Shown here: piece by piece, positions 23,540-32,678 of the stretch | How the letters are laid out: each line of letters begins with the position of its first letter | Position numbering within the stretch: position 1 is the first letter of the stretch | Assembly (NCBI GenBank): GCA_900470095.1 | Contig: UBZM01000030.1 | Coordinates: forward strand, 62,001 to 126,000 | DNA from: Hyphomicrobiales bacterium | GTDB taxonomy: Bacteria > Pseudomonadota > Alphaproteobacteria > Rhizobiales > Beijerinckiaceae | DNA: 64,000 nucleotides | Reading direction: 5' to 3' | Made by a program: the position numbers and the translations under genes | The notes under the pieces: generated by a model | What the model saw: only the letters and a program-made list of their open reading frames with translations | Told to the model about the DNA's origin: nothing | Databases searched by the model: none

Positions 23540-26500
23540 ATGCCCATGTCAAAAACGTCGGTGCTTGGCACCTTGCAACTTCAGGCTCTATCCTCGCCCT
23601 GCTGGGGTGAGGAAATGCTGGATCAAGAAACTGAGAAGCCCGCGAAGGGCGACGATGAGCTGCCGCCATCTGTCAAAATCGATGCACGGGTCGCCGGAAG
23701 CTTCACTTATGCTTCCTATCAGAACGCGATTCCGGTCTTGCGATCGCTTGCTGTTTCAAATCCGACCGACCGGCATTTCGAACAGTGTCGGCTAGCAATG
23801 GTAGCTACGCCCGGCTTTCTTCGGCCGAAACTCTGGACACTCGATCGCCTTGTGCCGGGGGATAGCATCGCGATAAGCGACCGGCGGATTGAGCTCGATG
23901 CGGGCTATCTTGCGGGGCTCGACGAGGCCGAGCGCGGCGAGATCACCTTCCGGCTGTACGCGAAGGACGAGTGCCTGGCCGAAACCCGCTTCCCTGTGCG
24001 GCTTCTCGCCCGCGACGAATGGGGCGGCGTCGCCGACATGGCTCAATTGTTGCCGGCATTTGTCCTGCCCAACGACCCAGCAGTCCCGAAAATCCTACGC
24101 GCTGCGGCGCAATCTCTGGCGGCGCACGGCTATCCTTCAGGGCTTGACGGCTACCAGTCGGGCGATCCTAACCGCAGTCTGTTGCTGACGGCGGCAATCT
24201 ATTCCGCAATTGCGGGGTTGAAGCTGCATTACGCCGAGCCACCGGCTAGTTTCGAACAGCGCGGTCAAAAGGTTCGGCGCCCATCTACGGTTGCGCAAGA
24301 TAAGCTCGCGACCTGCCTCGACAGCTCCCTGCTATTCGCCGCCGCACTCGAAGGTTGCGGACTGAACTCAGCGGTGATGCTTTTCAAGGATCACGCCGCC
24401 GTCGGCGTCTGGCTGACGAAACGGACCTTTCCGAACGCGGTCGAGAACGACCTAACGGAGGTCCGCAAGGCGATCGCGGCCCGAGAACTTGTCGTCTTTG
24501 AAACCAGCGGGGTGACGCATCGGCCCGCCGTGACGCTGGACCACGCTCGCCGGCTTATTGAGCCGCGCCTAGACGAAACGCAGACCTCCGGCTTCGAGGC
24601 GGCGATTGACCTCCATAGGTCGCGCAGCGGCGGCATCACGCCTCTCGCCTCACATGCTCCTGCGCTGGCCGTCGAGGGGGCAGAGGATGGCGAAATCGAT
24701 CTGCCAATCATGATCGACTCGGGAACGACCGCCCTTCCAGCGGAGATCGTCGAACTCAAACCGACCACCGCCGCCGGGCGTATCGACCGCTGGCAGAAGA
24801 AGCTGCTCGATCTGACACTGCGCAATCGGCTACTGAATTTTCCCGATTCCAAGAAGACGATCCCGTTTCTGTGTACCGACATCGCCTATCTCGAGGATAG
24901 ACTTTCGGACGGTGCCGCGATGCGGCTGATCTCGCTGCCGGAGCACAATCCACTCGGCCAGCGCGATGAAAACCTCTATCGAGAAGTGCGCGGTCAGGAT
25001 TTGCATCGCAGCTTTGCGGCGGATGCGCTCGCGCGTGGAGAACTGGCGTCGCCGCTCGACGCAAAGAGCCTCGACGCGAGGCTGATCGAACTCCATCGTC
25101 AGGTACGCAACGACTTTGCTGAAGGTGGCGCGAATACGCTTTTCCTCGCGGTTGGATTTCTACGCTGGAAGCGCAAGGCCGGCGATGAGCGCAATTACCG
25201 AGCACCGCTTCTGCTGCTGCCGGTGAAGCTCGAACGGCGGAGCGCGAGTTCGCAATTCACGCTGCGCTTTCACGAGGATGAGCCCCGCTTCAACGCGACA
25301 CTGCTGCAGTTCCTGGAACGCGAATTCGATCTCTCATTGCCGCAATTCGCCGGCGAGTTGCCGCAGGACGAGAACGGAATTGACGTGCCCCGTCTGCTCG
25401 CTGCGATGCGCCAAGCCGTGCGCGACGTGCCCGGCATGGAAGTGATCGATGATGCAGCGCTATCGACCTTCTCCTTCGCGAAATACTTGATGTGGAAGGA
25501 TCTCGTCGAACGGACTGAAGCGCTGAGGCAGAACCGGGTCGTCAGGCACCTGATCGATACGCCCGAGCAAGCTTTTGTTGGACCCGGAGAAGGTTTTGTC
25601 GACGAGCGCGAGCTCGACCGGCGCTACGCGCCTGTCGACATCGTCTCAGTGCTGCCGGCCGACTCCTCACAGATCGCCGCGAGCATGGCTGCCGCCGAGG
25701 GACGCGACTTCGTCATTATCGGGCCGCCCGGTACCGGTAAGAGCCAGACGATCGCCAACATGATCGCGAACTGCCTGGCGAACGGAAAGACGGTTCTCTT
25801 CGTCGCAGAGAAGACTGCTGCGCTGAACGTCGTGCATCGTCGCTTGAAGGCGCACGGGCTTGGCGACCATTGCCTGGAGCTGCATTCGAACAAGGCTGAC
25901 CGCAAATCGTTCCTTGCCCAGTTGCGCACCTCTTGGGAGAAGGGTCGGGCCGCCTCGTCCTCCGAGTGGGTGACCGTCAACCATCGGCTGAAGGTGACGC
26001 GAGACGTCCTGAACGCCTATGTCGAGGCGCTCCACCAACGCCATGCCAACGGGCTAACCGCCTATGCCGCACTCGGCGTCGCGCTACGCGGGCGCGATCG
26101 CCATGCTCCCGGGTTGTCATGGTCGCATCTCGATATCCACAACGACGAGGCGCGTCGCTCGCTCGGCGATCTCGCCGAAGAGGTCGGCCGAGTGTTTTCG
26201 GCCGTTGAGCGCGCACCGGTCCTCGCCTGCGTCGATGCTCCTGAATGGTCCTCGGCTTGGCAGGAGCGCCTTTTGGCGTCTGGGCGCAATCTTGCGGGAA
26301 AGGCAACCGAACTCAGAGCAGCGCTCACAGCCTTTCTGCCACACCTCGGACTGCCACCACGCAGCGATACCTCGGCGGCGGAGCTTGAAAGGCTATCGCT
26401 TCTGGCCTCCACATTGTGCGAGAGCGCCGGCAGCGACCAGCGGATCACGTTCGATCCTGACTTTGTACGCCTGAGGCAAGCGCTCACCGAACTCGAAGGC

Positions 26501-29500
26501 TCGATCACCTCCTACCGGGCGACGGAAGCCGAACTTTCGGCAACCTTTGCGGGCGACTCGGTCGTTCGGGTTCCAGTCGATGATCTGGAGCGCGACTGGC
26601 GGGAAGCCGGCGCCGCCATTTGGCCACGCAGTTGGCTAGGGCGCCGGCGGGTGAAGAAGCTTCTGCAAGGCTACGCCGCAACCGGTCAGCCGGACCCGGA
26701 CAAGGACCTGCCCATCCTGCGCCGGTTGCAGGTGATCCGCTCGACCGTCGAGACCAACGGTCTTGCCGGGAAGCCAGTAGCCTTCTCGGGCCTTGACAGC
26801 GACCTAACGGCGATCGATCGCCATCTGGCCGGCGCGACGAAGCTCCGCGATAGCCTTCTGAGACTTGGGCGCGCCGCCGACGATTTCCATTTCATCGTCC
26901 GAGCAATCGCACCACTGCTCGTCCCAGGCGCAGACTCTGAGCCACTTCGGTCAGCTGCGGCCGCCTATCGCGACGTCTTCGCCAGCTTTTCAGCCGCCAA
27001 AGCGGAGTTCGTTGTTGCCGCCGGCACAGACCCATCGCGATCGGCCAGCGAGACGTCGTTGTCCGATCTCGCCGCGATCACGGATGAACTCACAAGCGCC
27101 CGCCAACTGCTGCGCGACTGGACAAGCTGGTGCCGCGTCAGGACGCAGGGCGAGAGTAAGGGGCTCGGTCCGCTGATCGCTGATCTGGAGAGCGGTTCGC
27201 TGGGACCTCAGGACGCGCGGGCTGCCTTCGATCTAGCCTACGCACGCTGGTGGTTGCCGCAAGCGCTTGATGCGGATGCGACGCTGCGCGACTTCCGACG
27301 ATTCCAACATGAGCACGCGGTAGAAGAGTTCCGCGAGATCGACGATCTCGTCCGCGCCAAGGCGACCGCGCGCGTCGTCGGTGCTCTTGCTCACGGTTTG
27401 CCACCGGTACAAACCGTGCCGCGCAACTCGGAACTCGGGCTGCTGCGCCACCAGATGGAGCTGCAGCGACCGAGCCGTTCGATCCGCGACATGATCGGCG
27501 CGATGCCAGGCAGCTTCGCCAAGCTTGCGCCTTGCATGTTGATGTCGCCGCTATCGATCGCGCAGTATTTCCCACCAAACCAGGCTCTGTTCGATGTGGT
27601 GATCTTCGACGAAGCCTCGCAGATCACCACCTGGGACGCCGTCGGAGCCATCGCGCGAGCACAGCAGACGATCATCGTCGGCGATCCCCGCCAACTTCCA
27701 CCTACCAACTTCTTCGGTCGCAATGAAGACGATGAGGAGGTCGCCGAGCATGAACGGGACCTCGAAAGCATCCTCGACGAGGCCAAGGCTGCCGGCATCC
27801 CTGTCCGCGACCTCCGCTGGCATTATCGCAGCCGGAATGAGTCTCTGATCGCGTTCTCCAACGCTCACTACTACCAGAACCGGCTGATTACCTTCCCAGC
27901 GCCGGAGGTCGAGGACCGAGCCGTTAGGCTGGTGCGTGTCGACGGTGTCTACGACCGCGGCAAGAGTCGAACGAACCGCACCGAAGCCCGCTCGCTGACC
28001 GATGTCGCGATCAGCCGCATGAGAGGCTGGTTGAAGTTGCCAGAATCAAGCCGGCCTACGATCGGCATCATTACCTTCAACGCGCAACAGCAAGCGCTGA
28101 TCCAGGACCTACTCGACGAGGCACGCCGCCAAGAGCAGGCGCTCGAATGGTTCTTCGCCGAGGACCGTATCGAGCCGACAATCGTCAAGAATCTTGAGAA
28201 CGTGCAGGGAGACGAGCGCGATGTGATCCTGTTCTCGATCACTTTCGCGAAGGACGCAGCCGGCAAGCGTACGATGGATTTCGGAGCGCTCAATCGGGAC
28301 GGCGGCGAACGGCGCCTCAACGTGGCGGTGACGCGAGCACGACAGGAGCTCGTAGTATTCTCCGGCTTCGGCGCCGACGATGTCGACACTGGCCGCACTA
28401 AGGCGATCGGCGTCCAGCATCTCAAGACGTTCCTCGACTTCGCTGAGCGCGGCGCGATCGCGTTGCCGGCCCAGGACGAGGGATCGGTCGGTGCGCTGGA
28501 GTCTCCTTTCGAGGAAGCAGTCGCAGCGGAGCTTACCCGTCTCGGCTGGCAGGTGGTGCCACAGGTCGGCATCTCGGGATTTCGGATAGACATTGGCGTG
28601 AAGCATCCAGACCGCGCGGGCGCGTTTCTCGCGGGCGTCGAATGCGACGGCGCAACCTATCACAGTTCGGCAACGGCTCGCGATCGGGACAAGGTGCGGG
28701 AACAGGTGCTTCGCGGACTCGGTTGGAGCATTATCCGCGTCTGGTCGACAGACTGGTGGTTTGATGCAGGAGGAGCCATCACACGGCTTCACGAGGCTTT
28801 AGCCGCGCTGCTGGCGGAGGGCCGCGCGAAGGAAGCCGATCAAACACAAGCTCAGACCGTGCATTGGGAGCTTGGTGAAGAGGTTGATTCTACTCAATCG
28901 GCAACCGAAATGACCGAATCTAACGAAGCATTCGAAGAAGAAGCGACGCCGCCAATGGCTCAGGCTGCCCCTATTTCTGCCGCGAAACTTGCAACCGACA
29001 TAATGGCGGTGACACCGCCTCAACCCGTCAGGCTGGGCGTGAGTGGCGCCGCGCTCGGCGCACCGCAGCAAGAGCACGGGCCGCGCTATCGCCTGACGGA
29101 CCTTTCGCGTTTCCGAGCCGAACCGGATCTGTTTCACGAGTTCGGCTACCGCACCACTCTCCGCAGCATGGTGGATGCGGTGATGGAAACCGAAGCGCCG
29201 CTGCGCGAGGAGGTGTTGGCGCAGCGCATCGCTCGCGCTCATGGCTGGCTCAGGACTGGCAGCAAGATCCGGGAACGCATCCAGCTGCATTTGCGCGACC
29301 TTGAGCGCACGAGGGAATCCAGTGGCGAGTTTCTATGGAAACCAGGCACGATCGCGCCGATCCACCCTTATCGCACGCCGGTGGATGTCGAAGCACGGCG
29401 CAGCATTGCGGATATCCCCCTGTCCGAACTTGCCAGTCTTGTCGTCACCGAGCCGGCCCTCTTGGAAGAAAACGACCCCGCGCTGGCATTAGCGCGTCTG

Positions 29501-29602
29501 TTGGGCGTCGAGCGGCTGGCGGCGACGTCGCGAACGCGACTGGACGAGGCCTTCCAGCATGCTTCCGCCCAGCTTGCGTCAACCGAAGCGAATGGTCGAT
29601 AG
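23540..29602 (+). CDS. Giant DUF4011-SF1 helicase-Vsr-like nuclease-DUF3320 protein (Hhe-like antiphage candidate)
   Basis: Up to 2020 residues. Order: transglutaminase-like region about 245-295 with Cys259, Asp261 and His285 (TCLDSSLLFAAAL, KDHAAVGVWL); DUF4011 about 415-650 (LLDLTLRNRLLNF); Upf1-like SF1 helicase with Walker A GPPGTGKSQT 728-737, DEAS 1357-1360, GDPRQLPP 1381-1388, YRSR 1429, NVQGDERD 1554 and VAVTRAR 1595; MTES_1575/Vsr-type nuclease with Glu1659, Asp1684 and Glu1701-x-Asp1703; DUF3320 about 1855-1940. This architecture is a reported single-gene antiphage system (Hhe, from memory). The start is uncertain: an ATG at 23615 with nearby GAGG would drop 25 residues. Codon use looks less GC-biased than in neighbours. 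No partner gene or integrase is visible. Confidence 0.9.
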   Translation: MPMSKTSVLGTLQLQALSSPCWGEEMLDQETEKPAKGDDELPPSVKIDARVAGSFTYASYQNAIPVLRSLAVSNPTDRHFEQCRLAMVATPGFLRPKLWTLDRLVPGDSIAISDRRIELDAGYLAGLDEAERGEITFRLYAKDECLAETRFPVRLLARDEWGGVADMAQLLPAFVLPNDPAVPKILRAAAQSLAAHGYPSGLDGYQSGDPNRSLLLTAAIYSAIAGLKLHYAEPPASFEQRGQKVRRPSTVAQDKLATCLDSSLLFAAALEGCGLNSAVMLFKDHAAVGVWLTKRTFPNAVENDLTEVRKAIAARELVVFETSGVTHRPAVTLDHARRLIEPRLDETQTSGFEAAIDLHRSRSGGITPLASHAPALAVEGAEDGEIDLPIMIDSGTTALPAEIVELKPTTAAGRIDRWQKKLLDLTLRNRLLNFPDSKKTIPFLCTDIAYLEDRLSDGAAMRLISLPEHNPLGQRDENLYREVRGQDLHRSFAADALARGELASPLDAKSLDARLIELHRQVRNDFAEGGANTLFLAVGFLRWKRKAGDERNYRAPLLLLPVKLERRSASSQFTLRFHEDEPRFNATLLQFLEREFDLSLPQFAGELPQDENGIDVPRLLAAMRQAVRDVPGMEVIDDAALSTFSFAKYLMWKDLVERTEALRQNRVVRHLIDTPEQAFVGPGEGFVDERELDRRYAPVDIVSVLPADSSQIAASMAAAEGRDFVIIGPPGTGKSQTIANMIANCLANGKTVLFVAEKTAALNVVHRRLKAHGLGDHCLELHSNKADRKSFLAQLRTSWEKGRAASSSEWVTVNHRLKVTRDVLNAYVEALHQRHANGLTAYAALGVALRGRDRHAPGLSWSHLDIHNDEARRSLGDLAEEVGRVFSAVERAPVLACVDAPEWSSAWQERLLASGRNLAGKATELRAALTAFLPHLGLPPRSDTSAAELERLSLLASTLCESAGSDQRITFDPDFVRLRQALTELEGSITSYRATEAELSATFAGDSVVRVPVDDLERDWREAGAAIWPRSWLGRRRVKKLLQGYAATGQPDPDKDLPILRRLQVIRSTVETNGLAGKPVAFSGLDSDLTAIDRHLAGATKLRDSLLRLGRAADDFHFIVRAIAPLLVPGADSEPLRSAAAAYRDVFASFSAAKAEFVVAAGTDPSRSASETSLSDLAAITDELTSARQLLRDWTSWCRVRTQGESKGLGPLIADLESGSLGPQDARAAFDLAYARWWLPQALDADATLRDFRRFQHEHAVEEFREIDDLVRAKATARVVGALAHGLPPVQTVPRNSELGLLRHQMELQRPSRSIRDMIGAMPGSFAKLAPCMLMSPLSIAQYFPPNQALFDVVIFDEASQITTWDAVGAIARAQQTIIVGDPRQLPPTNFFGRNEDDEEVAEHERDLESILDEAKAAGIPVRDLRWHYRSRNESLIAFSNAHYYQNRLITFPAPEVEDRAVRLVRVDGVYDRGKSRTNRTEARSLTDVAISRMRGWLKLPESSRPTIGIITFNAQQQALIQDLLDEARRQEQALEWFFAEDRIEPTIVKNLENVQGDERDVILFSITFAKDAAGKRTMDFGALNRDGGERRLNVAVTRARQELVVFSGFGADDVDTGRTKAIGVQHLKTFLDFAERGAIALPAQDEGSVGALESPFEEAVAAELTRLGWQVVPQVGISGFRIDIGVKHPDRAGAFLAGVECDGATYHSSATARDRDKVREQVLRGLGWSIIRVWSTDWWFDAGGAITRLHEALAALLAEGRAKEADQTQAQTVHWELGEEVDSTQSATEMTESNEAFEEEATPPMAQAAPISAAKLATDIMAVTPPQPVRLGVSGAALGAPQQEHGPRYRLTDLSRFRAEPDLFHEFGYRTTLRSMVDAVMETEAPLREEVLAQRIARAHGWLRTGSKIRERIQLHLRDLERTRESSGEFLWKPGTIAPIHPYRTPVDVEARRSIADIPLSELASLVVTEPALLEENDPALALARLLGVERLAATSRTRLDEAFQHASAQLASTEANGR

Positions 29603-29643
29603 AGGCGTCTCGCTTCCTCTCGAGCACCCTCTCCTGAAGTTAG

Positions 29644-29689
29644 GGGCTGCCGCAGCCCAGTAGACCATCCCGACGGCAATTGCTGTCGG
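29644..29689. terminator. Two hairpins between convergent genes
   Basis: GGGCTGC-C-GCAGCCC at 29644-29658 and CCGACGGCAATTGCTGTCGG at 29670-29689 (one mismatch). They lie in the 107-bp gap between the helicase gene and the convergent SDR gene and may terminate transcription from both sides. Neither is followed by a strong T-run. Confidence 0.45.
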
Positions 29690-29709
29690 CGACAAGCGCT
29701 TGGGGTCAA

Positions 29710-30477
29710 TCACAGAACCGATGACATCCCGCCATCGACATAGATGATCTGGCCGTTGACGTAGTCCGATGCCGATGAGGCCAGAAACACGGCGGCCCCG
29801 ACAAGCTCCTCCGGCCTGCCCCAGCGCCTGGCCGGCGTGCGGCCCTTGACCCAGGCGTCAAAGCTCGGGTTCTCGATCAGGGCCTGGTTCATGTCGGTGA
29901 TCATGTAGCCTGGCCCGATCGCATTGGCCTGGATGCCATGCTGGGCCCATTCGGCCGCCATGGCCCGCGTCAGCATCTTGATGCCGCCCTTGGCAACCGT
30001 ATAGGGCGCGACCGTCGCCCGGGCGAGTTCGCTCGTCAGAGACCCGATATTGACGATCTTGCCATGACCGCGCGCGATCATGCGCTTGGCCGCCTCGCGC
30101 CCGATCATGAAGGCCGAGGTCAGGTTGGTGTCGATGACGCGCTGCCAGTCCGCAGTGGCCAGCTCGACCATCGGCTTGCGGAACTGGATGCCGGCATTGT
30201 TGACGAGGATATCGACTGCGATGCCTGCGGCATCGAAGCCCTCGAAGGCCCGCAGGATCTCGGGCTCATTGGTCACGTCGAATGGCGCCGCATCCGCCTG
30301 GTGGCCCGCCGCCCGGAACTCCGCAACGGCCTGTGCGACGCGCTCGGGGTCCGTGCCGTTGATCAGGATGCGGGCACCTGCAACGGCCAGCCCTTCCGCC
30401 ATGGCGCGGCCAAGCCCACGCGAAGAGCCTGTCACCAGCGCGGTCTTGCCGGTGAGGTCGAAAAGAGGGTTGGTCAT
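29710..30477 (-). CDS. SDR oxidoreductase, gluconate 5-dehydrogenase-like
   Basis: A 255-residue classical SDR: TGSSRGLGRAMA at about 16-27, NNAGIQFRKP, the NIGSLTSELARATVAPYTVAKGG Ser/Tyr/Lys set, and YVDGGMSSVL at the end. The GSSRGLG loop and the NNAGIQ/AKGG patterns match gluconate 5-dehydrogenase-type enzymes. It directly follows the enolase-superfamily dehydratase gene (11 bp gap) on the minus strand, so it likely oxidises or reduces a sugar acid in the same pathway. The exact substrate is inferred only from context. Confidence 0.88.
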   Translation of the reverse strand: MTNPLFDLTGKTALVTGSSRGLGRAMAEGLAVAGARILINGTDPERVAQAVAEFRAAGHQADAAPFDVTNEPEILRAFEGFDAAGIAVDILVNNAGIQFRKPMVELATADWQRVIDTNLTSAFMIGREAAKRMIARGHGKIVNIGSLTSELARATVAPYTVAKGGIKMLTRAMAAEWAQHGIQANAIGPGYMITDMNQALIENPSFDAWVKGRTPARRWGRPEELVGAAVFLASSASDYVNGQIIYVDGGMSSVL

Positions 30478-30488
30478 GGGCAGCGACC

Positions 30489-31688
30489 TTACAGGCTGGA
30501 ACGGCGAACGGTGAGGTCCGCGCGCTCGAAGACGGCGGGCAGGAGTTCGACGCCGAGCCCCGGCCCTTCCATCGGCAGGACATAACCGTCCTTGATCACC
30601 GGCATGGTGTCGACGAGTTCCTTGTACCAGCCGGTATAGAAGGCGCGCACCGATTCCTGGATCAGCGTGTTGGGCTGGCTGAAGGAGGCATGGATCGCGG
30701 CGATGAAGCCGACCGGGCCGATGCAGTCATGCGGGGCGAAGGGGCGGTGATAGGTCTCCGCCATGGCGGCGATCTTGCGCCCTTCGGTCAGCCCCCCGGT
30801 CCAGCACAGGTCGGCCATGACAATGTGCATGGCGTCGTGGTCGAGCATGTCCTTGTAGGGGAAACGCGAGCCCAGCGTCTCGCTGGCGCAGACCGAAACC
30901 GTGGTCGAACGGGCGAATTCGGCCAGCGCCTGGGGCGAGTTCATCCGGATCGGATCCTCGTACCAGGTCGGGCTGTAGGGTTCGAGCGCACGGGCGATCT
31001 TGATCGCGGTCGGCAGGTTCCAGAGCGAATGGAACTCGACCATGATCTCGATCTTGTCGCCGACCGCCTTGCGGATCTTCTCAAACGGCTCGATCGCCTT
31101 CCGCATCTGGTCGGGGCTGATGAAAAGCCCCTGATTTTCGATCGCGGCCGGGTCGAAGGGCCAGATCTTCATGGCGGTGATACCGCTTTCGAGGAGACTC
31201 TCGGCGACCGCGTCGGCGCGGTTCATGAAGCCGTCAAGGTCCTCATAAGGCCCCGATGCATCCCCCAGATTCCAGGTCGAGACCGGCTTGATGTTCTGCG
31301 AGCGGACATATTTGTAGCCCGCGCAGGTATTGTAGATGCGCTGCTTGTCACGGCAGAGGCCGCCGAGCATCTGGTGCACCGGTTGGCCGCAAACCTTTCC
31401 GAAGACGTCCCACAACGCGATATCGACCGCCGAGGTCGCACGCGACTCGACGCCGGTCGAGGCCTGCGCCATCGGCAGGTTCGTCATCTCCCTGTGCAGC
31501 GCCTCGATATGCAGCGGGTTCTTTCCGAGCAGCCGCATGGCGAGCGTGTCGTGCAGATGCGCCTCGACGGCCCCTGCCCCATAGAAGGTCTCGCCGAGAC
31601 CGATGATGCCCGCATCGGTATGCACGCGAACCCACAGGACATTGGCGAATTCCTCGGTCCGCAACGTCTCGATGGCGGTGATCTTCAC
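30489..31688 (-). CDS. Enolase-superfamily (MR/MLE) sugar acid dehydratase
   Basis: A 399-residue enolase-superfamily protein of the mandelate racemase/sugar acid dehydratase type. Visible site residues are Lys174-x-Trp176 (MKIWPFD), Glu218 and His220 (VEFHSLW), Glu244 (YEDP), Glu270 (CASETLG) and the general base His320 (PFAPHD) with Asp293 upstream. Such enzymes dehydrate aldonates to 2-keto-3-deoxy acids. The SDR follows in the same operon; a GntR gene is divergent. The substrate (for example a galactonate- or mannonate-like acid) cannot be fixed by eye. Confidence 0.88.
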   Translation of the reverse strand: MKITAIETLRTEEFANVLWVRVHTDAGIIGLGETFYGAGAVEAHLHDTLAMRLLGKNPLHIEALHREMTNLPMAQASTGVESRATSAVDIALWDVFGKVCGQPVHQMLGGLCRDKQRIYNTCAGYKYVRSQNIKPVSTWNLGDASGPYEDLDGFMNRADAVAESLLESGITAMKIWPFDPAAIENQGLFISPDQMRKAIEPFEKIRKAVGDKIEIMVEFHSLWNLPTAIKIARALEPYSPTWYEDPIRMNSPQALAEFARSTTVSVCASETLGSRFPYKDMLDHDAMHIVMADLCWTGGLTEGRKIAAMAETYHRPFAPHDCIGPVGFIAAIHASFSQPNTLIQESVRAFYTGWYKELVDTMPVIKDGYVLPMEGPGLGVELLPAVFERADLTVRRSSL

Positions 31689-31814
31689 GGCCTGCCTCCC
31701 TGGCGGCTGGCGTTCTTCACCGGGTTTGCAGCCGGGGAACGCCTTGGTTGAGTGCGAAACAGACGAGCCCGATGACGGCCTCGCCCCCTCGAAACGAGGC
31801 GACCATAGGAGCGC

Positions 31815-31830
31815 TTGTAAAATATCACAA
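31815..31830. promoter_or_regulatory. Candidate GntR operator TTGT-N8-ACAA
   Basis: An inverted TTGT/ACAA pair in the AT-rich part of the 205-bp divergent gap between the dehydratase and the GntR regulator. The spot and symmetry fit a GntR-family operator controlling both directions. Evidence is positional only. Confidence 0.4.
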
Positions 31831-31893
31831 CATGTTTATGGTCGACGCCAAGATGGATCCGTTCAACGAGTTCCACGACTGAGGAGACGGGAC

Positions 31894-32655
31894 ATGGCCA
31901 AGCGCCCAAGCCGCCCGCGGCTGGTCGCAGAGGGTGAGACGAGCGCGCCGCCGCGGCGCAATCGCATCAATCTCTTCGAACTCGCCTATCACCGGATCGA
32001 GGAATTGCTCGTCAGATGCGAGCTGGCGCCCGGCCGATTCCTCGCCATGCAGGACCTGCAGGACCTGACCGGTTTCGGCCGCACCCCGGTGCATCATGCC
32101 GTCAACCGTCTCGCCGCCGACACGCTGATCATCATCCGCCCGCGCCATGGCCTGCAGATCGCGCCGATCGATCTCGCCCGTGAACGCGTGCTGCTGCATC
32201 TGCGCCGCGACATCGAGCGCTTCGTCATCCGCCTCGCGGCAGAACGCGCCGGCCCCTCGCATCGCAACCAGATGCTGCATATGGAACGCCTGCTGCGAGA
32301 GAAGCGCGACGGGCTGACGCTTGCCGAATTCAATGCGCTCGATCGCAGGATCGACCAGATGGTGCTGGCCGCAGCCGGCGAGCCGTTCCTCGAACATACG
32401 CTGCGCCCGCTGCACACCATCTTCCGGCGCATCGGCTTCATCTACCACAGCTACATGGCCGAGAAGACCACGCTCGACGGCACGATCGACCACCATCTCG
32501 CCGTGCTGAACGCGATCGCGACCCGCCATGCCGAACGCGCAGTCGCGGCCTCCGACGCGCTGATCGAATTCGTCGACAGCATGTTCGACGAGATGGAGGC
32601 CCGCATCGACCCTTCTTTACTCGATTGCAGCGTCGAGCCCCTGCTCGGCGCCTGA
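31894..32655 (+). CDS. GntR family transcriptional regulator
   Basis: A 253-residue regulator with a GntR winged HTH (about 30-95; LTGFGRTPVHHAVNRLAADTLIIIRPRHGLQIAP) and a helical C-terminal ligand domain of FadR/FCD type. The ATG at 31894 with GAGGAG upstream is chosen; the frame stays open further upstream but lacks family sequence. It is divergent from the dehydratase-SDR operon and heads the dehydrogenase-ABC transporter operon. Likely effectors are the sugar acid or its 2-keto-3-deoxy product. Confidence 0.9.
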   Translation: MAKRPSRPRLVAEGETSAPPRRNRINLFELAYHRIEELLVRCELAPGRFLAMQDLQDLTGFGRTPVHHAVNRLAADTLIIIRPRHGLQIAPIDLARERVLLHLRRDIERFVIRLAAERAGPSHRNQMLHMERLLREKRDGLTLAEFNALDRRIDQMVLAAAGEPFLEHTLRPLHTIFRRIGFIYHSYMAEKTTLDGTIDHHLAVLNAIATRHAERAVAASDALIEFVDSMFDEMEARIDPSLLDCSVEPLLGA

Positions 32656-32678
32656 AACGCAACAGGCCAGTGGACCCC

